From: Inia geoffrensis
Taxonomy: Eukaryota > Chordata > Mammalia > Artiodactyla > Iniidae
DNA length: 64,000 nt
Assembly (NCBI GenBank): GCA_036417435.1
Contig: CM070911.1
Coordinates: 4,030,001-4,094,000 of the forward strand
Direction of reading: 5' to 3'
How positions within the stretch are numbered: position 1 is the stretch's first letter; each line of letters begins with the position of its first letter. Of this stretch, positions 10,681-23,063 are shown one piece after another. Under the pieces are notes generated by a model, which saw nothing but the letters and a program-made list of their open reading frames with translations, was not told the origin of the DNA and ran no database searches. Both the position numbers and the translations under genes were made by a program.

Positions 10681-12149
10681 AAGCATTATGTTTAACTATT
10701 TAAGAAACTTTTAAACTCTTTTCTTAACTGGTTATAGAAGTTTTCAGGTCATATTTTTTGTTCTCAAGAGTTTAGTTCTCAGTATAACTGAAATATAATG
10801 CATGAATTCAATGCAAAGTAATTTCTATCAGATAATCTATATTTCAATCCAATTTATTTTAATAACTTCTTTTGACTCAGATGTCCTACAATATCACTAT
10901 AATTTATGTAGATGTGTATTTTATTTGGTTCTTTTGGAGTATGTTGGGATTCTTAACTCTGAGGATTGGTGTCTTTCATCAATCTTAAAATAATCAGCTA
11001 TTCTCTCAATGATTATTTCCTTTCTTTTATTCTAGATATTATCTCTCTCTAGTACTCTGACTAGATCTAATTTAAGTTTTCCCACACTCATCTTAATGTC
11101 ATTTGATCTGATTTTTTATTTTTTTTGCTTTGATTCCCAATTCAGCATTTTCCATAATTTCTTTTGACCTGTAATTTCTTTAAATCTATTTTCCCATTTA
11201 CTAATTCTTTTTTCTGCTGGATCTAATTTATGTTTAAACTTTCCATTACATATCTAATGCCCATTATTATATAGTATATTTTCAGATTCTATTTGATTGT
11301 TTTTTTGAAATCTTTTGAGTAATTCTTGATAATTTATTATTTTTTTATTGATTTTTCAAACATTATTTTACTTTGTCAACCAAATTATATATACTTATTT
11401 TATAATATGATTCTGTTATCTATTTTTGTAGCCCTAACTGTGTTATTTTCTTTACTTCTGTTCCTCTCTTTCTGCATATATTTAGAGATTCTTGATTAAG
11501 AGTTCGTGTTGTGTGAAATTTTATCTGTGAGAAGTCTTTGAACTGTCTTCTGTGTGTTTTTTGGGAGAGGGCTTTTGTTTGCTTTGTAAGGTGACTAGGG
11601 GCTCCACATCTCACTTTTTTTTTTTTTACATTTCCTATTAGTGTCCATCAAAAACTACAGCAGTAGGTCATCTGAGAAGGTCAGAAACCTCTGGGGCAAA
11701 TGTCAGACCCAGGACTGGCTAACTATCCAGATTAAAGTTTTCTTGGCATTTCTGCATCCCCCTCCCAATTACTTGACTTTCCAGCCAACATGACCATGTG
11801 TAAAATATAAATATAAATTATTTTCTGGAAGCGCTTCTATGACCATATAATCAATTATGTTGCTAAGAGAAGAAAATCCTTATTTATTATGTCAAAAAAT
11901 ATTGAATATCAGTTTATGGGTCACTCTAGACTACAGTAAGATATGAATATGAGCATTCTAGTGTTTTGGGCCTCTTGGTAACACCTTCTAGCCAAGGTAA
12001 GAGAGATCATCTGGCCAGTGGAAACTAAAGTAGGGGAATGCATACTTATGCACATATACTATGGCTTATCCTAAGTTATTTCTCTTCAGTAGAGCCATTT
12101 AAGAGAGAGAGTATGAAAGAGATTACAGGTAGTCATATTGTAAACAGGT
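10681..12149. other. AT-rich, possibly old L1; no gene seen
   Basis: The stretch 10990-11640 is T-rich on the plus strand and resembles inverted old L1 sequence, with weak support. The remainder to 12149 is unassigned. Confidence 0.4.
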
Positions 12150-12514
12150 TGTTAAATATGAAGGAATGTTCATGTCCCCCAAAATTCATTGGTTGAAGCT
12201 CTAACCTCCACCGTGTGATGGTATTTGGAGGTGTGGCCTTGGGAGGTACTTGGGGTTAGATAAAGTCATGGAAGAGAGGCCCTCAGGAAGGAATTATTGC
12301 CCTTATAAGAAGAGGAAGAGACACCAGAGCTTCCTCTCTGTCCTCCATGTGAGGACACAGAGAGAAGGTAGCCATCAGAAGGGCAGGAGGAGGGTCCTCA
12401 GACTAGAACCCAATCATGCTAACACTTTGATCTCTGACTGATTTCCAGCCTTCAGAACTGTGAGAAAATAAATGTCTGATGTTTAAACCACAGCAGCTCA
12501 AGCAGACTAAGGCA
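12150..12514 (+). mobile_element. MLT1-like LTR (ERVL-MaLR), solo
   Basis: The order is typical of MLT1 LTRs: TCATGTCCCCCAAAATTCAT, TGTGATGGTATTTGGAGGTG, CCCTTATAAGAAGAGGAAGA, ATGTGAGGACACAGAGAGAA, and CCTTCAGAACTGTGAGAAAA before AATAAATGTCTGATGTTTAA. No internal region or partner LTR lies beside it, so this is a solo LTR. Ancient non-autonomous retrotransposon with no coding capacity here. Confidence 0.85.
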
Positions 12515-13247
12515 TAGGTGAAAACTCACAGACATCCAACCAGAAAATCTTAGTGGAGGGTAAGAAGACACCACCTTGTAGAGAAAGAAACTGACTTTAG
12601 GGTCAGGAGAGCTGTGTCCTGGCCCTGCAACCTTGGAGATGACACTTCCCCGTCTGGTTCCCAGTTTCTCCACTACAAATATTTTTGAACAAGCTTGTGT
12701 CCAAGGTCCTTTTCCTCCTCAATATTTCATGATATTGAGAGAAAAAAACTCCTGCACAATAGACCTGTATTTGACAGGTACACTAATTTGATTTATCATT
12801 TATTGTGGAAAATGTAAAAATTCCTTTCCAGAAAGGAAGTTAATACCATATCAGTAAAGTCATGCTCAGAAAGATAGAATTAAGGTTAAATGACTGGCCT
12901 AAGGCAGTAGAGAAAAATTAGACTCAGAGAGAAGGCAACACACTCCTGCTCTAATTCTTCCCTGCTTGGCCTGTGACTGAGGTGGAAAGGGCCACACCAG
13001 CCACTGAGAAGATACAGTAAGGCTTGTAAAAGCATTAATCAGCCTGTTACAGAGGAGCAGAAAAAAACACGTTGTGGTTTCTAAATCACTCTTATCTTCC
13101 AACCATTCACTCAAGTGGAGGTGAGACACTTGCACCAGACATATGCAACCTTAACAGTGGAAAGGGGGGATGGCTGTGGTCAATCATTTAGTGCATGTAC
13201 AGAAATCAAACAGCATGGTGCATTTTTACATTATTTTAAATGAGAGT
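12515..13247. other. No gene seen
   Basis: Unassigned sequence between the MLT1-like LTR and copy B of the 171-bp repeat. No splice-flanked open frame stands out. Confidence 0.5.
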
Positions 13248-13418
13248 TCAGTGTTTTCTCATTGGTGATATGAAAGAATTGGATGATTTTAGGTGAAGCC
13301 TAAGGCTCACCTATGGTTTAACACAGAATTCAGTTTGAGTTGATACCAGATCTCAGGTTTAATCATTGCTCAGGGTTTCCTCATTCTTCAGTGGCGGAAT
13401 CTGGATTCCAGTTGCAGT
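13248..13418 (+). repeat. Copy B of an unrecognised 171-bp repeat
   Basis: Partner of 10017-10187, same orientation, same length, about 91% identical. Flanks on neither side match those of copy A, so the shared unit is sharply bounded. Confidence 0.85.
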
Positions 13419-13759
13419 CTGTTAAGACAGTGCAGCATAAATGGGAAATATCTGGGACATCTTTAATTATAGGGCCATAATCATGTAGAGGTAGTGATCA
13501 ACTGGAATGTAAAATTGGCACACAATTAGGCCATAAATATTGTGGCCACTGACTGTCCAACTGTAAGTATTTTATTTCACTTTTACTAAGTCACTGCAGT
13601 TATCATTTATTTTATCAGGTTGCTGGGGAGCTTATATTCAGTTCAAACTTACTAGTATTCCTATAGCATTTCAGAACTGTTTGCTCTTAGATGATTATTG
13701 TCTCATTTTCACAGAGCAGAAAGATAAGTATAGTAGACAATAAACATGTAAAAAAAATA

Positions 13760-13905
13760 AGTCATGGATTTGTAGTCAGACTTACCTAGTTTTGAAACCC
13801 TATGCTAATCACCAGGTGAGTGATCTAGAAAAAATATTTTTTACCTTCTATAACTTTGTTCAATTTTATAATGGGCATAATAATATTGATATTTTCAGTT
13901 GACGT
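13760..13905 (+). mobile_element. MIR SINE
   Basis: MIR head and core are visible: GTCATGGATTTGTAGTCAGA, AACCCTATGCTAATCACC, and later ATAATGGGCATAATAATATT. Strongly diverged. Confidence 0.6.
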
Positions 13906-13967
13906 TAGTGTAAATGCCAAACACAGCACCAAACACAATCTGAGATACTGACAAGAATTAGCTCCTA

Positions 13968-14452
13968 TGTTAGTTAACCTTTGCTGCAATAATTTATGAT
14001 AACAAACAAGCACAAAACCTAATGGGTTGACACAGTACACATTTGTTTAGCTTAGGAGTCTTTGGATCAGAGATGTAGTCTGGGCTAAGCTGGGAGGTTC
14101 CCCTGGTCTTGGCTAGGCTCAACCATGTGTCTGGAAGTCAGCTGAGTGTTGGCTAACCTAGAATAGCTTCGGCCAGGAGATTCTGTTCCAGAAGCCTCTC
14201 ATCTCCAGCTGGTAAACCCAAGCTTGTTCCACAAGAACAAACTCATAGAAAGGCAAAGACCTCAAGGCCCAAATGTCAAGCTGGCACAGTCCCTTCCACT
14301 GTGTTCTCTTGGACAAAGGCTCATCACACAACCACCAAGAATCAAGGGGTTGGAAAAGAGGCCCAATTCTTTAGGGAGAAGAACCACAAAGCCCAGAGTA
14401 AGGAAAAAGGGAAGGCTGACGGATTGAGGCCATCAGTGCAATGGATCTACCT
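13968..14452. mobile_element. Old medium-reiterated interspersed repeat, class uncertain
   Basis: Reads through a pattern I know from old mammalian repeats: 'taacaaacaa...aaaacctaatggg', a wide T-rich start, then GTCTGGGCTAAGCTGGGAGG, GTCAGCTGAGTGTTGGCTAA, AATCAAGGGGTTGGAAAAGA, and a terminal CATCAGTGCAATGGATCTAC. I cannot say whether it is a DNA transposon or an LTR. Confidence 0.5.
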
Positions 14453-15664
14453 CCCTTCCCCTTTCTCTGGGCTTCCTGTGACTTATACTTGAAAATGCCT
14501 TTCCCCTTAATTATCCAGATATGTCAGCCATTTTGATCTGTCCATTGAATCAGCTTTCTACAAGTATGCATATACTGTAGGAAAATAGTTCATTTTAAAA
14601 TAACATTCTTAGAATTAAAGCTTTCCAATGATCTGTATATGGTAGAGAGCAAAGAATAAAATGCAAGCCCCAGAATTTACAAAGCCTCTCAATTGTATAT
14701 TCTTATTTATTTATTTATTACTTAAGACATTCCAGGTATTTTCTTCAGTCTTTGATATTCTACTGACTTCTTCTGATTCTCCTTTATCAGCAAGATGTGT
14801 CATGACTCCCAGGCATAATGTAATGATGGTAACTACAAATGGCTATCCAATCAAGCAGGGTTTTGTCTGCCATTGTCTCTCTGCTTCTCCCTCTTTAGGC
14901 TCTTCCCTGGTCTAATGGAAGCTCCCACACCCCAGACTGAAGCAGGGTCTTTATAAGCCTCACTTCAAAGTAATCTTCTTTAAAAATATATGAGATTATT
15001 TTCTTGCCTTCTTTAGCTCATAAACATTCCCCAGACCTAAGTTCACAAGTCCCAATTCGACTTTCATCTCCTCCCCATTGTTATAACCTCTGCATTTTTT
15101 TCCCACTCACTCAACTCTGCTCTCTACCCAGACAGACTGTCTTCAGTGTGAACTTAGTGTACGTGAGGGTTTGTACTGCATAGATCATGGTATTTTCCTC
15201 TTTCCTTTGTCTACATCATCACCTACTTTTACTCGCCCACAAGTTTATATATATTCATTCCTGGACTCAATCTTTTTCCTTCTTACCTATTTGCCATCAA
15301 CTTACTTCATCTCTAGGACATTTGCCTTGAAGAACAGTAGAAAGCAGAGTGAAGAGGTGTTGGGTGACCTTGAATGACAGATTCTGGTCTCATAGTCTTT
15401 CTATTCCTAGAGACGTTTGTTCATTATTAGATAGTAGGGCCATAACGAATCTTCAATCAACAAAGAAATAAAATCCATTCTTATTCCTGCTCCATTGAAG
15501 AAAGTGATTTACTAGCTCTTTCTTTTCCTCCTTAACTGCCATAATGATATTGTCATCTTCTTTACTAACCTAACATCCTGGCCATGTTTTATGGACACAT
15601 GGTTGATCACTTGTCTCTATGTTTTTTTTTACACTGGAGGAGCATCTAAATTAGTTAAGGAGGG
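14453..15664. other. No gene seen
   Basis: Contains a short (TTTA)n run at about 14701-14718 and pyrimidine-rich sequence. No transposon family or exon was recognised. Confidence 0.5.
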
Positions 15665-15870
15665 TCTGGTATAGCTTTACTGAGATATAATTAATATATC
15701 ATACAATTTACCCATTTAAAGTGTACAATTTGTTTTTAGTATATTAACAGATACATGCAACCATCACCAGTCAATTTTAAAACATCTTCATCACCTCAAA
15801 ATGAAACCCTATATCTTTTTTTTATCACCTCCCTATCCTCCCATCCACTCAACTCAGCTTGAAAAAAAAC
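15665..15870 (-). mobile_element. Old LINE-1 (L1M-type) fragment
   Basis: The plus strand carries the inverted L1M signature TTTACTGAGATATAATTAAT, CATACAATTTACCCATTTAA, AGTGTACAATTTG, then CATGCAACCATCACCAGTCA, CATCTTCATCACCTCAAAAT. Truncated at both ends. Confidence 0.8.
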
Positions 15871-16283
15871 ACTCATCTAGTTATTCTCTCCATAGATTTC
15901 AAACGGAGTTAGCATCAAAGACCATTTACAAGGAAAAAATACTGTATAAAATATCTTGGAAATTCCCTAGAATTTTCCCATAAATATATTACAAATAGCC
16001 ATATTTATATGCCAAGTTGGAGAACAGCATAACATTTCTCAGTAAATCCAACATAGCCAGATTTGTCTCTGGGATTGGAAAAGACAGCTGTTTCTTCAAA
16101 TCACCATTAAAGGAACTAGTTGGCTTGTGTTTAAGGATCATGGTCTTAAAAATAAATGATGTGATATGGTAGAAGCTCCACTTGGAAAGATACTTATTTG
16201 CTGAGGGGCACATAGACATTGAGATTAACTGGGAAGAAGAGATTCAGGTCTCCTGCTGCATGCTCCCTTCAGGGCATCATAGG

Positions 16284-16346
<63 letters not shown>

Positions 16347-17094
16347 CTCTCTCTCTCTTTCTCTCCCTTTCTCTCCTCTTCTCTGTCTCTTCCTCTTTTC
16401 TTCTTTCCCTTCACCCAACAGGAGGAAAACAGCTTAGCTTAATTGCATATACAATATGGCTCCATAAAAACAGATTCCTTTAAGAACAGTCTTGAATCCA
16501 AGCCAAGCAAACCAGACCCTTTCCCAGGACCTTTCTAAATTGAAGAAAGTGGGATGAGAGAAGCAGCTTTTCACTGGCAACAAAGCTTTAAGTTGTGAGG
16601 TTTGTGATCTGTGAACATTCATCTTTCCAACCAGGTGATAAAGCTATTCTACAGGACAAGGATAACTTGGAAAGAGAAATAGAGATGAGAGATGCGGAAA
16701 AGGATCCTGGTGACATTGGAGTTCTAATGTCGTTTAGCCCTGAGCCTACTCAGTGCATTACTCTTCCCTCTGTTGGGTTATGTGAGCCAATATAGTCCTT
16801 CTGTTTCCCTGGATCTCAAGTTGGGTTTCTGAACCTTGTAACTCACCCCAAAGTCTTTACTAATAAAACTGTGATTTATATATTGTTAATACCCCCTTGT
16901 TAAGCAGATGGAAAATATTGTCAAGGTATAATGAGATTTTTCTCAAGGTCTGGAATTCTATGTCACAATTCAAGGTCACATCTTAAAGACAAATCCAACA
17001 TTAGTTCGATTGCAATGGATTGTTTCATGCTAAAAAGATTTCTTAATATCCTATAGAGTGGGCTAAATATATATGTTATGTTTGGGCTTTTAAT
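15871..17094. other. No gene seen; (CT)n tract and possible LTR-like relic
   Basis: A CT run occupies 16286-16337 and continues as imperfect pyrimidine sequence to about 16410. From about 16640 to 16870 the phrase TTATGTGAGCCAATATAGTC and AAGTTGGGTTTCTGAACCTT resembles the end of an old LTR-type repeat, with weak support. Confidence 0.45.
16286..16410. repeat. (CT)n polypyrimidine tract
   Basis: A perfect CT run of 26 units is followed by TATCTATC and further CT/CCTTT sequence. Open frames of poly-Ser-Leu in two frames come from this and are not genes. Confidence 0.95.
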
Positions 17095-18330
17095 CCAGAG
17101 AGAAAGGTACTATGGGCATAAAAATGAATATGACCTAATTTTTGCCCTCAAAGAGCTTAGAGTTAAGTAGGAATAATATACATGCAAACATAATTTATAA
17201 AGCAACATGAATGAAACATTGACTTCCATTCTTGCCATTAAGACAGAAACTTTCCTTACAGTAGAATACACATTATTTTTTTTTTATTGAAATTCTTTTA
17301 TTGTTTTTCCTGACAAATGAATTAGATAGCCATTCAAAAATGTAGTGGAAGTCTGACCTTAGTTATATTTCAGTTAAAGTGTTTGTGTTTCCAAGTAAGC
17401 CTGGAATGTTTTTAATTGCCAAAAATATTGCAAATCCCCACATGCAGCTAGGAAAATGCATATTCTACTGTGTCAAGGAACTGTGGGAACGTCAGCTGAC
17501 ATATGTTCTATCAAGGAAATGCAAAAGGGAGGAGAAATCAAAATTAATATAAGTTTTAATTTACAAACTTGCAAAAGAAGATCTCATAAACAAAAATGTA
17601 TATAACTCTGAAACCACAGGTTTCCCATGACCTATGGCTGAGGGGAAATCAGAAAGAGGAAATGTGAAAGGTATGACATACAGAGAATGGGCCTTATATA
17701 AGGCTGGGTATTACTAATACCAGGAATTGTCCTTTCCTTAGAGAGGGAACTGGTTATATCTATAAATTGTAGAAACAAGTCTAGTGCAATCTAATTTAAG
17801 CTACATATGCTGTTTAATCATGAAAACTGAATAGAAAGAGATATTTTCTTGAAAGTTCCTCCTACAGCAGCATTCTACCTACTAACTTTCCTTTCTTCTC
17901 TCCACATGTGTACCTACTATGGGGGACCCTTCCCTGACAAAAATTCACAGTCCAGGGAAGGGTGGCAGACTGAAAAATTAAGTATCTATGAGGTATAAAT
18001 ATTACCAAAAATCACCCTGGATTACTGAAAATCCACTTGGTGTGAGGGTGGAGATGAGAAAAATCCTCTTAAAGAGGTAATGATATTTGAGCTAGTATAA
18101 AAAGTGTGTAAGAGTTAGGTAGACTAGAGCTCATAGAAGTTGTCTAAAAGAGAGAGGGTGTTTGTAAAGTGTCAATAGGTGAGAAAGCATGTACTGGAGA
18201 TCCTGTGTTTGTCAATGCTGCTGAAAAGAAAGTGCCATGGGGAGATGGTGAGACCTGAGACAGCAGAAGGAGGCAAGGCTGCATCATGAAGACTTGTCAG
18301 TTCCATGCATCTCATTTAAAGTTCTGCAGT
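17095..18330. other. Degenerate old LINE-derived pieces; no gene seen
   Basis: 17095-17225 (TTTTTGCCCTCAAAGAGCTT, then AGAGTTAAGTAGGAATAATA) and 18040-18330 (TCTTAAAGAGGTAATGATAT, TTGAGCTAGTATAAAAAGTG, GGCAAGGCTGCATCATGAAG) look like two pieces of one old repeat family. Relatives lie near 42.7, 52, 60.3 and 63.8 kb. The family is probably an ancient LINE 3' end but I cannot name it. The sequence between is unassigned. Confidence 0.4.
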
Positions 18331-18632
18331 TAACAGCAGGAGGAGCCAAGTCTTGGTAATTCATGGAAAAATCAAATTGTTTGCAAGGTTAGGTGTGGGG
18401 TAAACTAAGAACTGAATGAAAAAGTGAACAGCCGAGAAGTTTGTGATTCCAGGAATCCAGATGGAAGGAATTGATAGAAAACAGCCATTTTCTATTCAAG
18501 GGTCTGGCTGGGAAGTTCTCACTGGCTAGCTTGTTCTCATGCCCTGTTCTGAATCCAGCACAGTGTATATTGGGGAAAGATTGATCTACACTGTGGAAAA
18601 GATCATCAATGACCCCTCTGTGCTCTCATTGC

Positions 18633-18710
18633 CAAGGCCCCGGCTTTGACCTTGGGTCAGGGAACTAAGATTCCACAAGCTGCATGGTGCAGCCTAAAAA
18701 AAAAAAAAAC
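18633..18710 (+). mobile_element. Partial tRNA-derived SINE (3' half)
   Basis: TGACCTTGGGTCAGGGAACT, AAGATTCCACAAGCTGCATG, GTGCAGCCT and then an A tail match the 3' half of the shorter artiodactyl/cetacean tRNA-derived SINE. A full copy of this type is seen at 44428. The 5' half with the A box is missing. Confidence 0.75.
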
Positions 18711-20189
18711 AAAAATTCAACTATGAGGTCCTCAGTGTCCAATGTGGGGTGCTGCTTTCAGAAGATCCACAAGTTAGCACATTGGGGCTCCAGAGGAAGG
18801 CTTTGAAATGGCTATTTCCATTTCTCTATTTTCAAATAAAGAAGACAGTATGCCTTACAGATAATGACTGTGTGAACTGATTTGGTATCCTTACTCCATT
18901 CATGCCAGATGACCGTACATCATGTGCTACAGGGGAGTACCTGGACAGAGGTGTGAGGATACCTGTTGTGTGCTAGGCATTAGAGTAGCACTTGCACTTA
19001 GCTGTTCAACATCAGCACATTTGGATTCACTGACTTCTGTTTATTTGTTTATGGATTTACAGATGATATTGTCCAACTTCATCTGAACTTTCTAACAAAA
19101 AGGACAATTATTGTAGAAAATTACTGGAGAGAAATAGTAGATTTAGGATTACACTAATGATGCAAGCACAGGTGAATGGCAAGAAAATGGCAGAGCTGTG
19201 ACCTTTGCTTTCACTGGGAACCCTTCATGAGCCCTGTTACAAAGGATACCAATGACTGCCAGCTACATGTTGCCAGTAGATATCCCATAAAAGCAAATAT
19301 ACTCTCTTCCTTCAAACTAAGATGACATTTTAATGATGAATACAGGAGTAGCTGGCTTTTTTAAAAAGAATTCACTGCTATTTGCTAAGAACATTATATA
19401 AACAGGTGTTCAGAAATATTTCCATCATTATGTGATTCCATTGCCAAAAAAAAAAAAAATAGTAATTCACCTGTTTAAACAAGAAAAAAACCTCATTCAT
19501 GCATTTTTAAAAACCTTGGAAATGTTTTACTTTTTATAAAAAATTAAAGAGTTTCAGTGGGATTTTAACCCATCTGTTAATAATATTTAAAAAAATGCAA
19601 TACCTTCCAGTTAGTTAGGAGAAAAACTGACTGACATTATAAAGTCAGAAAAATTGTGGGACAAATTTTAACTTCATTGGAATATGGGCTTTAACATTAA
19701 GTATCATAATTTAATAAGCACAAAAATGGGTCTTTCCTGCATATCACTGTGAAGTGTCTTTTTCAGCCATGATTGTCATTAAAAAGCAGTGGAATAAATT
19801 GATCTTAGATCCACACACTTAAATTGTTGGCACACTAAGTGTTGAACCAAGTTTTCAAATTTAATAGACCATATTTAATTACATTTCTCACATGAAAGGG
19901 TTGTACTATTAAGTAATTAATGTTGATTGCTATTTAATTTATTTTTACCTCAACTTTTTAATTCCTATTTAGCATATTTTTAGTACATATGTGGATATCA
20001 GTAAATTAGTACTAAAAATAAAAGTACCTATATTATTTATCAGTGCTCAAAACTATTTCGTAGGAAGGGATGTGGCAAAAAACAATGCCTGAAGACCCTT
20101 ACCTAGAACATGGTTTACCAGGTGTCAGCAAGTAACGGTCAAAGCTCCAATCCTGCATGACTGTTTTAAGTATTGTCTGTGGCTGCTTT
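18711..20189. other. No gene seen
   Basis: AT-rich unassigned sequence with a 13-A run near 19447. No repeat family or exon was recognised. Confidence 0.5.
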
Positions 20190-20272
20190 TTTTTGTTGTT
20201 TTTTGAATTTTTATTGGAGTATAGTTGATTTACAATGTTGTGTTAGTTTCAGGTGTACAGCAAAGTGAGCCA

Positions 20273-20323
<51 letters not shown>

Positions 20324-20450
20324 ACTCTTTTTTAGGTTCTCTTCCCATACTGGCTATTACAGAGTATTGAGTAGAGTTCCCTGTGCTATACAGTAGGTCC
20401 TTGTTAGTTAACTATTTTATATATATTAGTGTGTATATGCTTTCAAAGGC
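20190..20450 (-). mobile_element. LINE-1 3' end, inverted
   Basis: The plus strand shows inverted L1 3' UTR in order: T-rich tail, GAATTTTTATTGGAGTATAG, TTGATTTACAATGTTGTGTT, AGTTTCAGGTGTACAGCAAA, a TA microsatellite, then TTCCCTGTGCTATACAGTAG. This element is 5'-truncated within the UTR. Confidence 0.9.
20277..20321. repeat. (TA)n microsatellite inside L1
   Basis: About 22 TA units at the L1 3' UTR position just after the inverted 'cagcaaagtgattcag' motif, the same homologous site as the TA run at 51682. Confidence 0.95.
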
Positions 20451-21699
20451 ATACTTGCCTAGTTGCGACAAAGACCTTATGTCTTGAGAAGTTGAAATTA
20501 TTTATTATTTGGACCTTTATGTAATGTTTCCTATCCACAGATTTAAACAGTTGATAATAAACATAGTCAATGTATTTGTTTTCCTGATGTACCTGTATAA
20601 GGGTCTTGGGGGAAAATACTTTTATTTCTAGAGTAAGAGTTCAGGAGTATGCCCCCATGTTTTCAAGGGACAGAAACATACATTTAAGAAACAAAAGGCA
20701 GTTCTGTGTTTTCTCTCCTCAAATTTCCTTTCCCCATACAATTTTCAGTCCAATATAATATCCCTGTATGAGACTGCATATGGCTGCCCTTTATTACACA
20801 AGGCTAACATTTCTGGTGTTTACTTGAGCAGAGCTTATGCAATGAACTATTTTTTGAAAAGATTAATTTCACCAAGTATGCAAATCTCCTTCAAGTACTA
20901 CAAAATCCAAGCATCTCCAGAGGGCTGACCACTGGTGTTGAGCTGATCTGCTCTGTTATTTAAACAGCAACACTGCTGCCCAGAAGTAAAGAAGGTCCAT
21001 GAGAAATGGGTATCTTAACGGACTACCTGACAGAATGAAAAACAACAAGAAGGTTCATGGACATTTGGAAACATCGAATTACTGAGTGATTATATTTATT
21101 TGGAGATTTTTAGGTGGACAGATGTGGATTTCCTGGTGGAACCTGTACAAAGATCAAGAAAAATGAATTAAGGAACATTCTTGCTAATCCAGTTCAGATT
21201 GTGTGGGTAAACTTCTGACTCCTGTACCCTTCATGTCCACTCTTTAATCATCACATAAGTTCTGTCCTCTTCAGGTCAGTTATTTCATTATTTCCTCACA
21301 CATGACTCAGGTGAGAGACCACAATCAAAGGTCTCCTACTGACTGGTGCTAAAACTCAGCCATCTAGACTCTGTCCATCCATCCCTGCATCCATGGGTCT
21401 GATGTTCACACATCTCAAGCCTATTCCCAAGGAAGAAATAATCACTCACCACAGAGCTATCGTTATAAATGTACATCTTTTCATTTCCTGTGACCCTACC
21501 AAATACCTCGATATATTAAGATTCAATACTAATGTCATTGCTTTGTTTTCTATTAATTAGCTTATGTTGCATAAACAATTGTCTTTCTCAATAAGGTCAG
21601 AAGACTCTACTTTAGGTTCAAATTGAAAATATGAGAAGAAAAGAGAAAACCAGTATTTCTGAGTCTATTTTCTGCACCTGGTATTACACTTTTTTTTAT
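20451..21699. other. No gene seen
   Basis: Unassigned; no repeat family or splice-flanked open frame was recognised. Confidence 0.5.
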
Positions 21700-21905
21700 G
21701 AATGTGCATTTGACATTCATAAGCTCATTTAGCCTTTACACTGCATTGTGAAGAAAGAAGGCAGGGCTTTCTCCACTTTACTCAAGACCAGACCAAGACA
21801 CAGAGAGGGAAAGTGTTTACCTGAAATCACCAGCTAAAAATGACAAAGGTGGGATTCAAACCCAACCTGTGTATTTCCAAAACCATCCTCTTAACTAGCT
21901 TCCTT
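21700..21905 (-). mobile_element. MIR SINE
   Basis: Inverted MIR: CATAAGCTCATTTAGCCTTT, GACCAAGACACAGAGAGGGA, then GTGGGATTCAAACCCAACCT and CATCCTCTTAACTAGC. Confidence 0.8.
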
Positions 21906-22079
21906 TCGATGTTCTAACATGTGTTTCAACACATTAAGATTTTGGTTTTTAGTTTCATCCAATTACCAGTTAATCTGAAGATTTACCTTTCCCCAATATT
22001 TCAGCAAGGGGTTTTCCAGAAACTACCATCTTATTTGTTCCTCATATCTTTCTCCCTTCCACTCCCCTCCCTTCTTTTT

Positions 22080-22208
22080 CTAAAAAGAATTTTAAAAAAG
22101 AATATAGATATACATATAGATAGATATCCATATATATGTATGTATAACCAAATCACTTTGCTGTATACCTGAAACTAACACAGTATTTCAAATCAACTAT
22201 ACTTCAAT

Positions 22209-22240
<32 letters not shown>
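22080..22240 (+). mobile_element. Short LINE-1 3' end with poly(A)
   Basis: AACCAAATCACTTTGCTGTA, CCTGAAACTAACACAGTATT, CAAATCAACTATACTTCAAT followed by 28 A residues (22213-22240). The length of the unbroken A tail suggests a fairly recent insertion or later tail growth. Confidence 0.85.
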
Positions 22241-22241
<1 letters not shown>

Positions 22242-23063
22242 ACAGGATACTGTGGTTGGAAGCATAAAAAAGAAAAATGCAATTAACGTTATACAAAATG
22301 GAAATCTCAGTTCATTTGTTAATTCAGGTATTTTTGGTGTGTCTACACTGTACCTCTGGATTCATCCACTCCCTATGCCTTGTGGTTATGAACTCTTTCA
22401 CCTCCATGAGCTTCACTAACTCCCACTTCCAGCTGTTGTTACACCATCCCCTTGGGATCTCCTAGTGAGAAAGGGGTTTAACTCTACCAGAGCTATAAAC
22501 ACAACAGTTAGCCCTCTTGCTGAGTCTGTTTGGGACCAAGTGCTCATGTCTGGATTTTGGATTTCTGGCCCACATCCTGATAGCTGCCCTGTCCTCCCAA
22601 GACTCTTCATGCCTGTGGTCTGTGCAGTGGACTGCAGGGTCTTCTACCCCCTTGTAGCCCCCTCCCTCGTGCTTAGCATTGGCCTCTCCCACTGTAGCTT
22701 GGGTCTTCCCACCTGCCTTTTCTCTTAGCTGTCAGGTAGTCTGGTTCATCTTCCTACAGGATGGCCAGGATGCTGAACAAGTATTGGAACTGTATCATAA
22801 TCTTTGCATGATTTTCCTCACTTTAGAGGTAGATTTTGTTACATAAGCTATAGTTGAGTTTAACGCACACCCATCAACTCACAAGTAACTCTGCCCCACT
22901 ATAGGGGCCATTCATGTCTAATGCTAAGTGCCAGCTTCTAAGGTAAAGTGGTTTTGCTCAATTGACCTCCATGTACCTGACTTTTCCCAAGACTCAGCAT
23001 TGTAGGAACACATACAATAATGAGACAAAGTTCTTCACACCTTGGCCTTTTGAATTTGAGAAG
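22241..23063. other. No gene seen
   Basis: Pyrimidine-rich on the plus strand from 22330 to 22735, with overlapping short open frames on both strands (22416-22728). None has a family feature. Confidence 0.5.

Noticed and set aside
16182..16442. Ser-Leu-rich frames
   Set aside because: Produced by the CT microsatellite.
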